A DNA stretch of 45,803 nucleotides, taken from NCBI GenBank assembly GCA_001899205.1, contig MKVL01000033.1, positions 1-45,803 on the forward strand, read 5' to 3'. Under the pieces are notes generated by a model. That model saw only the letters and a list, made by a program, of their open reading frames with translations. It was not told the DNA's origin and searched no databases. This DNA is from Mesorhizobium sp. 65-26. Its GTDB lineage: Bacteria > Pseudomonadota > Alphaproteobacteria > Rhizobiales > Rhizobiaceae. Positions 31,127 to 39,680 of the stretch are shown here, piece by piece; position 1 is the stretch's first letter; the number at the start of each line of letters is the position of its first letter. The position numbers and the translations under genes were made by a program.

Positions 31127-33322
31127 TCAGAAGGTCACCTTGTAGCCGAGCGATACGGTGCGGCCGAAGCCGTTGACGACGTTGTTGCGCGTCGCGCTCG
31201 CGGTCGGGTTCATGTAGGTGGTGTCGAAGAGGTTCTCGATGCCGATGCTCAGGTCGCCCTTGCCGAGCTTGTAGCTGGCAAGCACGTTGACCAGCGCGGC
31301 GCCCTTGATCTCGGGTGCCGTGGTGATCTTGTCGCGACCGGAGAAGAACTGCACCTCGCCGCGCAGGTTGAGGCCGTTGTCGAACACATAGGTGCCGTAG
31401 ACCGTGCCGTGCACGGGCGAGGCGATCCTGTTGTTGGGCAGCCATGAATCGATATGGCCGTCGCCATCCTTGTCGTAGCGCCCCTCGATGTAACCGATGA
31501 TGCCGCCGACGGTGAAATTGCTGGTCAGGCTCCACCAGGCCGTGGCCTCCACGCCCCAGATGTTTTCCTTCTGCTGCGACACGCGGTTGGACGCGATGTC
31601 GTAGTTGACGCCCTTGTCCGAGGTCGAAAGGAAGGCCGAAAGCGAGCCGCCATAGGCCGCGCCATTGCCGCGTATGCCGATCTCGTAGTTGTTGACCACT
31701 TGCGGGTCCGGCGCGATGTCGGCGTAGCTGACAGTGTAGTCCGGGGCGCCGGCGCCGGGGCAGGCGAGGTTGCCATAGGCATCGCACAGCTCTGAGCTGC
31801 TGTTGGCGCCGGCACGGCGGGTGAAGCCGCCTATGTCGGTCAGCGAGAAGCCCTGCGAGAACCCGCCGAACAGCTGGAGGCCGGGGCTGAGTTCGAACGT
31901 GCCGCCGAGGTTGAAAGTCCAGTTGTCGTAGTCGAAGGAGCCGCCCAGCACGTCGATCGCCGGGTAGGGCCGGTTGATGTAGTAGATGGCCGGACGCCTG
32001 AAGTCCTCGATGTTGAGGAAATAGCGCTCGTAGCGAACGCCGCCCTGCACCTGCAGCCGCTCCGTCACCGGCACCTCGAGCTGGGCGAAACCGGCGATCG
32101 AGTTCTGCGTCATCGGGCTGATGACGTCCCAGCCGTTCTCCAGCCGCTGCGACGTGTCGTCGTGGACGAAATCCGCGCCCCAGGTCAGCGTCGACCCCTC
32201 GCGCAGCACGTCGAGCGCCGTTTCCACCGTGGCGGTGATGCCGGCGCGCTTGCTGTACAGCGTGGTCTGGGCGAAGTCGGCCTGCGGATTGGCCGGATTG
32301 CCGGAGTAGTAGACCTGGTTGTTGACGAGCGTATCGAAGCGCGTGAACGGGAAGCGCTTCTGCATGTCGCTGTAGAAGCCCTTCACCTCGAGCGAGCCCA
32401 GAGCGAAGGCGCTGTCGGTGTAACGCGCGTTGAAATGCTTGGAGTTCTCGGCGATCGACCGGCCTGTGTAGGGGGCGGTATAATCCGGCACCGCCGGTGT
32501 CGCCTGGAAATTGGTGAACCAGTCGGGGTTCTGCTCCATGCGCACCAGTTCGCCCGAGACCTCGAAGCGCCGGCTCTCATCCTCGTAGCCAAGCCTTGCG
32601 TAGAGGTTGCCGAAGTCGGCGCGGTCGCCGCCGCCCTGTCCCAGCATGGCGTCGGACGGCAGCTCGCGGCCGTCGCCGTCGTAGGTGCGCCGCGTGCGCT
32701 GGCCGCTCGCCGAGAACAAATAGTCGAACTTGCCCACTTTCTGCGTCGCCGAGATCGAAAGCTCCGGCGCCGCGGATGTTCCCGGGTTCGCGGTGAAGGC
32801 CTTGACCTTGGTTTCGATGGTCACGGTGGGCTTTTCGCTGGCGTCGCGCCGGGTGATGAAGTTGATCGTGCCGCCCGTGGCGCCCGACCCGTAGAGGCTG
32901 CTGGCGCCGTTGACGACCTCGATGCGCTCGACCTTGCTCAGGTCGATCAGCGAGAGCGTGCGCGAGACGTCGCGCAAGGGCGTGTTGCGTGGAACGCCGT
33001 CGACGAGCACCAGAACGCCGCGTCCGCGAAACGTCTCCGAAGCGCCTGAGATCGTCTGGTTGGCGACCGAAAAGCCGGGCACCAGCTTGGAGATCACCGT
33101 CGCCGGATCGCTGGTCAGCTTGAGCTGCTCGGCGAGTTCCTCGCCCTCGATGACTTGAACGGAGCCCGGGATGCTGGAGATCGGGCGCTTGGTGCGGGTG
33201 GCCGTCACCAGGATCGTTTCCAGGAGCGTTGGCGTGCTCGCATCCTGCGCTTGCGCCGAATAGGCCGGCAGCATGGTTGGAACAAGCGCTAGGCAAACGC
33301 CTGCCCGCAGTCGGTTACGCAT
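31127..33322 (-). CDS. TonB-dependent siderophore receptor
   Basis: The 731-residue outer-membrane receptor has a signal peptide (MRNRLRAGVCLALV..AYSAQAQ), a TonB-box-like segment (LLETILVTAT), a plug domain (SIPGSVQVIEGEEL, FRGRGVLVLVDGVPRN, ERIEVVNGASSLYGSGATGGTINFITR) and a 22-strand barrel. The barrel ends in an aromatic residue (VSLGYKVTF), as outer-membrane proteins need. The start at 33322 follows GGGGGTAT. A much longer in-frame leader has no secretion signal and is rejected. It is the first gene of the cassette and diverges from the AraC gene. The ligand is probably a ferric siderophore, though not proven. Confidence 0.93.
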   Translation of the reverse strand: MRNRLRAGVCLALVPTMLPAYSAQAQDASTPTLLETILVTATRTKRPISSIPGSVQVIEGEELAEQLKLTSDPATVISKLVPGFSVANQTISGASETFRGRGVLVLVDGVPRNTPLRDVSRTLSLIDLSKVERIEVVNGASSLYGSGATGGTINFITRRDASEKPTVTIETKVKAFTANPGTSAAPELSISATQKVGKFDYLFSASGQRTRRTYDGDGRELPSDAMLGQGGGDRADFGNLYARLGYEDESRRFEVSGELVRMEQNPDWFTNFQATPAVPDYTAPYTGRSIAENSKHFNARYTDSAFALGSLEVKGFYSDMQKRFPFTRFDTLVNNQVYYSGNPANPQADFAQTTLYSKRAGITATVETALDVLREGSTLTWGADFVHDDTSQRLENGWDVISPMTQNSIAGFAQLEVPVTERLQVQGGVRYERYFLNIEDFRRPAIYYINRPYPAIDVLGGSFDYDNWTFNLGGTFELSPGLQLFGGFSQGFSLTDIGGFTRRAGANSSSELCDAYGNLACPGAGAPDYTVSYADIAPDPQVVNNYEIGIRGNGAAYGGSLSAFLSTSDKGVNYDIASNRVSQQKENIWGVEATAWWSLTSNFTVGGIIGYIEGRYDKDGDGHIDSWLPNNRIASPVHGTVYGTYVFDNGLNLRGEVQFFSGRDKITTAPEIKGAALVNVLASYKLGKGDLSIGIENLFDTTYMNPTASATRNNVVNGFGRTVSLGYKVTF

Positions 33323-33511
33323 CGGTGATACCCCCAAAAAGTGCCGTCCAGGCGCTTTGGAAACGGCGGCCGCCACAAATCGGTGGCTCCCCTTGCCCGG
33401 ATCGATTAAAACATGTCTCAATTACTCATGTTATAGGCTGACGGGACGGGGCGCTTGGGGTGAAGCGAAGCCGGCACTGCTCAGAACGAACTCGGCGAAC
33501 CGCATTTGAAG
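33323..33511. promoter_or_regulatory. divergent promoter region with inverted repeat
   Basis: These 189 bases lie between the receptor and the AraC-type gene. AACATG (33410-33415) and CATGTT (33427-33432) form a 6-base inverted repeat with an 11-base spacer, extended by one mismatch. This AT-rich patch stands out in GC-rich DNA and could be an AraC or iron-regulator site. I did not see a clear Fur box or RirA IRO box. Confidence 0.4.
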
Positions 33512-34489
33512 ATGTTGCACTTTGATCACAGGCCCGCCGGCCCCGCCGTCATCAGCCCGCTGAATTTCGACATGGCTGGCAGGGATGACGCCGAGGCCCT
33601 GCGCCTGTGCGCCGGCCTTTTCGGCACGGTGCTTGGAGATACGGAATTGCTGCTACCACCGGGCGCGCTGGCAGGGTTGCGCGGGGTCAAATGCGACATC
33701 GCCAATCTCAGCGTGATGACCTGTTTCTTTCCGGCCGCGCCGCTGCGCCTGCGCGGCTTCGGCATGGTGGGTGAGGCCAAGGTGCTCATGCTGCGCAGCA
33801 TGGAAGGACCGCTCGTCGTCGAGCAAGGCGGCCGCAGGATAGAGACAGATGCGGGTGATTTCCTCTTCGTCTCCGGCGGCGAGCCCTTTGATTGGCGCCT
33901 GCCGGAAGGCGGCAGGCTGGATTGCGGCAGCCTGCCCGCCGGGGCTTTCCGGCTCGGCGGCCCGGCGCTTTCCCGCCTCATGCTGCGGCCGATCCCAAGG
34001 GCGTTCCCGCCGCTTCAGCTGCTGATTACCTACGGCGCCTACCTGCTGATGCGTGGCCCGCATTCAGCCGGTGAGGCGGAGATGGCGAACACCCATTTCA
34101 ACGAGATACTGCCGCTGGTCGTGGCCTATCTCGAAGCGCCGGCCGAGGAGCCCGCGGACAGGCTGTCGCCGGTCAGGCGCTACATCGACGATCATCTGCG
34201 CGACGGTGCGTTGAGCGTATCCGCGGTCGCCGCCGTCCTCGGCGTGACGCCGCGATACGTGCAGAAGCTGTTCCAGCGCGAGGGCACGACCTTTTCGAGA
34301 TACCTGCTCGAGCGCCGCCTGGCCGAGGCGCGGAAGCTGCTGCTACAGGGCACGCGGATGCCTCCGATAAGCGTCACCGCCTACGAGGTCGGCTTCGGCG
34401 ACATCTCCTATTTCAACCGTGCGTTCCGCAAGCGCTATGGCGTGGCGCCCTCCGACATCCGCAAGGGAGCTGGCGCCGCCTCGGGCTGA
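33512..34489 (+). CDS. AraC-family regulator (RhrA/PchR-like)
   Basis: The 325-residue protein has an N-terminal sensor part without a known fold and a C-terminal double HTH (HTH_18). Features are LSVSAVAAVLGVTPRYVQKLFQREGTTFSRYLLERRL, then ISVTAYEVGFGDISYFNRAFRKRYGVAPSDIRKG. It starts at an ATG two codons after an in-frame TTG; the ribosome site is weak. It is divergent from the receptor operon. Such regulators of the RhrA/PchR kind often activate siderophore uptake when iron is short and the siderophore is present. Confidence 0.93.
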   Translation: MLHFDHRPAGPAVISPLNFDMAGRDDAEALRLCAGLFGTVLGDTELLLPPGALAGLRGVKCDIANLSVMTCFFPAAPLRLRGFGMVGEAKVLMLRSMEGPLVVEQGGRRIETDAGDFLFVSGGEPFDWRLPEGGRLDCGSLPAGAFRLGGPALSRLMLRPIPRAFPPLQLLITYGAYLLMRGPHSAGEAEMANTHFNEILPLVVAYLEAPAEEPADRLSPVRRYIDDHLRDGALSVSAVAAVLGVTPRYVQKLFQREGTTFSRYLLERRLAEARKLLLQGTRMPPISVTAYEVGFGDISYFNRAFRKRYGVAPSDIRKGAGAASG

Positions 34490-34494
34490 AACCG

Positions 34495-35436
34495 TCACTG
34501 CTGGTCGGCGAACATCAGCTTCGTCTTGGTGTCGGCGGATGCCGGCGCGAGGCTCCGCTGGATCAGCGCCTCGACATGGTCGTTGCGCTGGCGCGCGCTG
34601 TCGGCGCCCATAACCACCACGATAAGCTGGCGGCCGTCGGCATTGTAGGATGTCACGATGTTGAAACCGGAAGCCCTTATGTAGCCGGTCTTGATGCCGT
34701 CGACGCCGCGCACGCGGCCGAGCATGTCGTTGTGGCCGCGCACCAGCTTGCCGCGGAACATGAAGTCGCTTTCCGAGAAATAGTGGAAATGCTGCGGGAA
34801 GCGCGAGCGCAGCGCCATGCCGAGCACCGCCATGTCGCGCGCCGTCGTGTACTGGCCGTCGTCGGGCAGGCCCGAGGCGTTGCGGAACACCGTGCTCGTC
34901 ATGCCGAGCTGCCGTGCCTTGGCCGTCATCGTGGCGGCGAACTGCTGCTCGCTGCCGCCCAGCGCCTCGCCCACGGCCACCGCAACGTCGTTGGCCGACT
35001 TGACCACGATCGCGCGGATGGCGGAATCGACGTCGATCGTCTCGCCATGGCGGAACCGCAGCTTGGTCGGCGGCTGCGAGGCGGCGTAGTCGGAAACCGG
35101 GATCTGCGTCTCCTTGCTGACGCGGCCAGACTCCATGGCCTCGAACAGCAGGTAGAGCGTCATCATCTTGGTCAGCGAGGCGGGGTATCGCTGCGCCGTG
35201 GAATTGACCTCGAACATCTGCTTGCCGGTCTTCGCGTCGACCACGATGGCGGCATATTTCTGCGCCGGCGCCGGAACGGCCAGCACGCTCTCCGGCGGAG
35301 CCGTTGTGGCGCAGCCGGCGACGAGCATCAGCACGGCAAGGATGGCGAAGCATCGCTGGAGCAGCGAAAGACTACGGAGGTTGGGCAAGGCTGGTCTGTT
35401 CTGTTGCTTGATGGGGGCGAAGCTAACGTAACCCAT
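34495..35436 (-). CDS. D-alanyl-D-alanine carboxypeptidase lipoprotein (S11)
   Basis: The 313-residue penicillin-binding protein of peptidase family S11 has SxxK Ser87-Lys90 (ASLTK), SxN at 147-149 (SAN) and KTG at 249-251. The N-terminus (residues 24-42) is a hydrophobic stretch ending in the lipobox VAGC with Cys42, so it should be a lipoprotein. It is shorter than DacA/PBP5 and lacks the usual C-terminal domain. It trims terminal D-Ala from peptidoglycan in the periplasm. The ATG at 35436 gives the shortest leader before the lipobox, but no strong ribosome site is seen, so an upstream start is possible. The AraC gene converges five bases away. Confidence 0.88.
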   Translation of the reverse strand: MGYVSFAPIKQQNRPALPNLRSLSLLQRCFAILAVLMLVAGCATTAPPESVLAVPAPAQKYAAIVVDAKTGKQMFEVNSTAQRYPASLTKMMTLYLLFEAMESGRVSKETQIPVSDYAASQPPTKLRFRHGETIDVDSAIRAIVVKSANDVAVAVGEALGGSEQQFAATMTAKARQLGMTSTVFRNASGLPDDGQYTTARDMAVLGMALRSRFPQHFHYFSESDFMFRGKLVRGHNDMLGRVRGVDGIKTGYIRASGFNIVTSYNADGRQLIVVVMGADSARQRNDHVEALIQRSLAPASADTKTKLMFADQQ

Positions 35437-35661
35437 CCGGCGCGTCCATTTGGTTAACACGGCTCTGCCCAGGATTTTCGGCGTTGCCCGGGTCGGGAAA
35501 CGGCCACGAGGGCCGGCGCGCCTGATGCGAATTGCCGAAGCCGGCGCTTGCGAAAACCGCGCGAAGCGGGTTTTGCTGGCGAGGTGTTTGTTCAGCAGCA
35601 TTCGCGCCGCATAGGGTCTCCACCTCGCCGCGCAATGCTCCAGGGATCCGACGGGTGTGCG

Positions 35662-36768
35662 ATGGATACACTAACGATCAAGGCAGAAGGCATTACGGTG
35701 TCGGTCGACCTGTCGGTCGGGCATCTCGCCGATATGGAAATCGAGGCCGGCGGTCGGCGGCTGAAGCCGCTGCACCGCGCACCCTGGGTCGGTGATCCGC
35801 GCGAGACGCTGCCCGCCAACCTGCCTTATGGCACGGTCCGGCTGTCAGGCGATTTCCTCTGCGCGCCGTTCTCGGCGAGCGACGTCGAGGACGCCCCGCT
35901 GCATGGCTGGTCGGCGAATTCGGCCTGGGAGGTGCGTGACAGCCAGGCGACCGCCGATGGCTGGCGCGCAGTGCTGCGCCTGCGGCGCAAGATCATGGGA
36001 GCCAGCGTCGACAAGATCCTCACGCTGCGCGACGGCCACCCTTTCCTCTACCAGGAGCATGTCTTTTCCGGCGGCGCCGGCGCGATCTCGGTCGCGCATC
36101 ATCCGATGACGGTCATGAAGGCTGGCGGCAGGCTCGCCTTCTCGCCCAAGCGCCTCGCGGCAACGCTACAGGACCCGCTGGAGCCGGATCCGGCGCGTGG
36201 CCGTTTCCTGTTCGCCTATCCGGCGCGGAGCACCGATCTCACGCGCTTTCCGACCGCGGCCGGCGCCACCACTGACCTCACCGCCTACCGCATGGAAGAC
36301 CGGCGCGAGGATTTCATCACCCTGATCGAGGAAGATCATGGCGGGCCGGGCTGGACCGCGCTGGCGCGCGAGGCCGAGGACGATCTCGTGCTGGTGCTGA
36401 AGAACCCGGCCGAGCTGCCCGTGACCATGCTGTGGTTCAGTAATGGCGGTCGCGACTACGCACCCTGGAGCGGCCGCCATATCGGCGTGCTCGGCATCGA
36501 GGACGGCCGCAGCGCCGTCGGTCATGCCGCCTCGCTGGGCGACAATTGGCTGAAGCGAGAGAGCGTGCCCACCGCCTTCACGCTCGCCGAGGGCCGCGCC
36601 GTCTCCTTCCGCCACGTCATTGGCGCCGTGCCGCGGGCCGGTCGCGAACCGCCGGCTTCGCTGGCCGCCGAGGCCGGGCGGATGCGTCTCTCGGCTGCCG
36701 ACGGCGCGACCCGCGACATCCCCTTCGACGGCGCGTTCCTGCGCATCGGGCGGACCGTCGCGCCCTGA
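35662..36768 (+). CDS. galactose mutarotase-like (aldose 1-epimerase fold) protein
   Basis: The 368-residue protein has the galactose mutarotase-like supersandwich pattern: long beta strands, a GDFLCAPF segment, HGWSANSAWE, HPFLYQEHVF and HHPMTVMKAGG. The His-containing segments resemble those of the aldose 1-epimerase fold. Its sugar partner is unknown and no sugar operon is close. The ATG at 35662 has only a weak GGGTG upstream; the upstream frame has no family signal. It is followed 104 bases on by the RibD/DHFR-like gene, same strand. Confidence 0.82.
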   Translation: MDTLTIKAEGITVSVDLSVGHLADMEIEAGGRRLKPLHRAPWVGDPRETLPANLPYGTVRLSGDFLCAPFSASDVEDAPLHGWSANSAWEVRDSQATADGWRAVLRLRRKIMGASVDKILTLRDGHPFLYQEHVFSGGAGAISVAHHPMTVMKAGGRLAFSPKRLAATLQDPLEPDPARGRFLFAYPARSTDLTRFPTAAGATTDLTAYRMEDRREDFITLIEEDHGGPGWTALAREAEDDLVLVLKNPAELPVTMLWFSNGGRDYAPWSGRHIGVLGIEDGRSAVGHAASLGDNWLKRESVPTAFTLAEGRAVSFRHVIGAVPRAGREPPASLAAEAGRMRLSAADGATRDIPFDGAFLRIGRTVAP

Positions 36769-36872
36769 CCCGTCCCTCGGCGCTGTCGCGATTTCGGGGT
36801 TTTCGTAGACAGGCATTGTCGGAACCGATCGATCCGGCTCGTCCTTGGGCCGAGCAGCGAGAGGAAAAGGCG

Positions 36873-37505
36873 ATGAGAGAGTTGATCCTGACCATGTCCA
36901 TGTCGCTCGACGGCTTCGTCAGCGGCCCCGACGGCGAAATCGACTGGATATTCAGCGGCGACCAGCAGGCCATCGCCTGGAAACTCGATGTCGTGTCGAA
37001 CGCCGGCCTGCACATCATGGGCAGCCGCACCTTCAAGGATATGGCCGCCTTCTGGCCGACCTCCACGGGCGTGTTCGCGTCGCCGATGAACCGGATTCCC
37101 AAGGCGGTCTTCTCGCGGCAGGGACCAGCGGTGCTCAAGGCAACCGGGACGACCAGGGGGCTCAAGGACGCCCAGGCTGACGCGGGAGGTACCTCGACGG
37201 GACCATTGCAGCCCGGCGCGGAAAGCTGGGGCGAGACCTATGTCGCCAGCGGCGACCTGGCCGAGGAAATCGCCGGACTGAAAGCGCGGGACGGCAGGCC
37301 GATCGTCGCTCATGGTGGCGCCGCCTTCGCGCGCAGCGTCGTCGCGCGGGGACTGGTCGATCAATACATGCTGCTCGTGCATCCGGTGGTGCTCGGCAAG
37401 GGTTTGCCGATCTTCTCCGAGGTCGCCGCGCCACGGCGTCTCGAACGGACCGGCTCGATGGCCTTTCCAGGCGGTGCGGTGGCACTGATCTATCGGCCGG
37501 CGTGA
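36873..37505 (+). CDS. dihydrofolate reductase-family (RibD C-domain) protein
   Basis: The 210-residue protein has the DHFR/RibD-C fold: MRELILTMSMSLDGFVSGPDG at the start, LHIMGSRTFKDMAAFWP, IVAHGGAAFARSVVARGLVDQYMLLVHPVVLGKGLPIF. These are hallmarks of bacterial YyaP/YwjB-like proteins, whose substrate is often unknown. The ATG is preceded by GAGG at eight bases. A middle segment (about residues 88-120) is Gly- and Ala-rich and longer than in DHFR proper. It likely reduces a pterin, flavin-precursor or unrelated substrate with NADPH, inferred only. Confidence 0.88.
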   Translation: MRELILTMSMSLDGFVSGPDGEIDWIFSGDQQAIAWKLDVVSNAGLHIMGSRTFKDMAAFWPTSTGVFASPMNRIPKAVFSRQGPAVLKATGTTRGLKDAQADAGGTSTGPLQPGAESWGETYVASGDLAEEIAGLKARDGRPIVAHGGAAFARSVVARGLVDQYMLLVHPVVLGKGLPIFSEVAAPRRLERTGSMAFPGGAVALIYRPA

Positions 37506-37614
37506 CCACGTCCGAGAGGTGCAAGCGGCGATCAGCGCTCATTTCGGCGCCTTGCATTTGAAATCCCGGCCGTCTCGCGACAAGATGGTGGCGACATCCA
37601 CGCTGGAGGCGCCC

Positions 37615-38235
37615 ATGTCCGAGATCGCTCACATCGCAGCGGCTATCTTCAAGCGTGCCGGCGGCGCGCGACGCTTCATCGTCGCCATTGCCGGCCCTCC
37701 GGGCGCCGGCAAGTCGACGCTGTCGGCCAAGCTGAATGCCGTGCTGCCGGAAGGCGCTTCCGAGGTGGTGCCGATGGACGGCTTCCACTTTGACGACGGT
37801 ATTCTCGACCGCCGGGGGCTGCGCAGCCGCAAGGGCGCTCCGGAAACCTTCGACTTCGCCGGATTCGAAGCGCTGCTGCGGCGCATACGCAGCGGCGAGC
37901 CGGATATCGCGATTCCGATCTTCGACCGCGGCATGGAGCTGTCGCGTGCGGCGGCGGCGATCGTCGCCGCCGACACCAAATTCGTGCTTGTCGAGGGCAA
38001 TTATCTCCTGCTCGACGAGGAGCCCTGGGCGCGGCTCGCGCCTCTGTTCGATTTCACCATTTTCGTCGACGTGCCGCGCAACGAACTGGAGCGCCGCCTG
38101 CGGCAGCGCTGGCACGATCACGGCCGCAGCGAAGAGGATGCGCGCGCCTGGATAGCCTCCAACGACATGCCGAACATAGAGCGCGTATTGGGCCGCCGAC
38201 GCCCGGCCGATCTGGTGGTCGGCGATTACGTCTGA
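37615..38235 (+). CDS. P-loop kinase of the uridine/pantothenate kinase type
   Basis: The 206-residue protein has Walker A GPPGAGKST (residues 26-34), VPMDGFHFDD (a DGFHxDD motif of uridine kinase-like and FrcK-like kinases), then KGAPETFDF, FDRGMELS and LVEGNYLLLDEEPWARL. The family phosphorylates a nucleoside, pantothenate or sugar. Rhizobial relatives include the kinase at the end of the fructose ABC operon (frcK), so a sugar substrate is possible. The ATG has GGAGG five bases upstream. It stands 109 bases after the DHFR-like gene and is not obviously in an operon. Confidence 0.87.
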   Translation: MSEIAHIAAAIFKRAGGARRFIVAIAGPPGAGKSTLSAKLNAVLPEGASEVVPMDGFHFDDGILDRRGLRSRKGAPETFDFAGFEALLRRIRSGEPDIAIPIFDRGMELSRAAAAIVAADTKFVLVEGNYLLLDEEPWARLAPLFDFTIFVDVPRNELERRLRQRWHDHGRSEEDARAWIASNDMPNIERVLGRRRPADLVVGDYV

Positions 38236-38422
38236 TTCTATTGTTTTTGCGAGGGGAACCTTAAGATTCTCAGGTCGTTATGCGCATGCGCGACCCCAAG
38301 GAATCGGAACCGGTTTTCGCTCCGCCGCCCCCGGTTCGGAAGGATCGTGCGCCTGATTTTTCCGCGCGCCCGCAAGGGCGCGGCATTATGGACCGGCAGC
38401 GTTGCCGGATGTGGAATTGACG

Positions 38423-38758
38423 ATGGCACTCAAGGCAAGAAAGCCCGCGCCTGTAAAGGGCAAGGCGCGACCTGGCATCCACTCCAAGGCTGAAGCGAAC
38501 TCCGCCACTGCCGTCAGGGATGCCAAGCCCACCTTTGGCAAGGCGGCGCCAAAGAAGGTGGTTGCGGGCGCAGCCACGCCGAAGGCGGCCGGGGCGGTCG
38601 CGAAGACCCGCAAGCCGGTGGCCGACAAGAATTCCGGCGGCGCGGTTCGCTCGGCAGCGAGCATCGCCGTAGGCGCCGTCGTTGTCACGGCGCGCGGTGT
38701 TGCCTCGCTCGCCGCGTCGGTTGTCGGCCGTCGCGGTTCAAAGGGCAAGGCCAAGTAG
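38423..38758 (+). CDS. Lys/Ala-rich basic small protein
   Basis: The 111-residue protein is very rich in Lys, Ala and Val, with motifs like ALKARKPAPVKGKARPG and KAAPKKVVAGAATPKAAG. A hydrophobic Ala/Val segment near residues 77-100 is followed by a basic tail (GRRGSKGKAK). The composition resembles histone H1-like or nucleoid proteins. A membrane-anchored basic peptide is equally possible given the hydrophobic segment. The ATG at 38423 has no strong ribosome site. I do not recognise a family. No partner gene suggests a role. Confidence 0.65.
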   Translation: MALKARKPAPVKGKARPGIHSKAEANSATAVRDAKPTFGKAAPKKVVAGAATPKAAGAVAKTRKPVADKNSGGAVRSAASIAVGAVVVTARGVASLAASVVGRRGSKGKAK

Positions 38759-38787
38759 CGCGCCCCGAAGCCGGCCGGCCAAGCTTC

Positions 38788-39483
38788 TTACGGAATGGTC
38801 AGCCCGGCCTGCACGGCCGGACGGGCAAGGCCACGCTCCAGCCATGCCGCGACATTGGTGAAATCGTCGAAGCCGACGATCTCGCGCGCCTCGTAGAAAC
38901 CGACGAGGTTGCGCACCCAGCCGAGCAGCGAGATGTCGGCAATGGTGTAGTCCTTGTCCATGATCCAGCGTCGGCCCTTCAGCCGCTGGTCGAGAACGCC
39001 GACCAAGCGCCGCGATTCATCGCGGTAGCGTTCCAGCGGCCGCTTGTCGGCGATCTCGCGTCCGGCGAATTTGTGGAAGAAGCCGAGCTGGCCGAAGATC
39101 GGGCCGACATTGCCCATCTGGAAGAATACCCACTGGATCGTCTCGTAGCGGAGCGACGGATCGGCGGGGATGAGCTTGCCGGTCTTCTCGGCGAGATAGA
39201 GCAGGATAGCACCGGACTCGAAAAGGCCGATCGGCTTGCCGTCCGGCCCGTTGGGATCGACGATCGCCGGTATCTTGCCATTCGGGTTGAGCGACAGGAA
39301 TTCCGGCGTCCAGCTCTCGTTCTTGCCGATGTTCACGGCGTGCGCCTCGTAGGGCAGGCCGAGTTCCTCGAGCGCGATCGACACCTTCACGCCGTTCGGC
39401 GTCGGATAGGAGTAGAGCTGCAGCCGGTCCGGATGACTTGCCGGCCAGCGCTTCGTGATCGGGAATGCGGACAGGTCTGGCAT
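38788..39483 (-). CDS. glutathione S-transferase (YghU-like)
   Basis: The 231-residue GST has an N-terminal thioredoxin-like domain (LYSYPTPNGVKVSIALEELGLPYE; LNPNGKIPAIVDP; LFESGAILLYLAEKTG) and an all-helical C-terminal domain with the YTIADIS motif. The TPNG start and IVDPNGPDGKPIGLFESGAIL resemble YghU/YfcG disulfide-bond reductases. The ATG at 39483 follows AGGAG at five bases. It likely reduces organic hydroperoxides or disulfides using glutathione. It stands alone on this strand; the basic-protein gene converges 29 bases away. Confidence 0.92.
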   Translation of the reverse strand: MPDLSAFPITKRWPASHPDRLQLYSYPTPNGVKVSIALEELGLPYEAHAVNIGKNESWTPEFLSLNPNGKIPAIVDPNGPDGKPIGLFESGAILLYLAEKTGKLIPADPSLRYETIQWVFFQMGNVGPIFGQLGFFHKFAGREIADKRPLERYRDESRRLVGVLDQRLKGRRWIMDKDYTIADISLLGWVRNLVGFYEAREIVGFDDFTNVAAWLERGLARPAVQAGLTIP

Positions 39484-39680
39484 GGGAACTCCTGGCGGGT
39501 TTGTCGGCCGACATCGGGTGGGGTCTTGGGCCGCTGCGATCTCGATGGGATTGCGTGGGCTGGCGGGTTCGGGGCGAGGACCTGGGCATCGAACCCCGAT
39601 CAGGGGCACTTTAGGCTGGCGCAGCCGCCGCGATCAACATGGCGGCGGCGCACGCTCCGTCAACGCGGAGCGGCTCGTGG
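39484..39680. other. intergenic region with GC-rich hairpin
   Basis: These 197 bases separate GST and ketosynthase genes. GCCGCCG (39624-39630) and CGGCGGC (39643-39649) form a 7-base stem with a 12-base loop, 32 bases after the ketosynthase stop on the minus strand. It may help end that transcript. No T-run follows. Nothing else was recognised. Confidence 0.4.
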
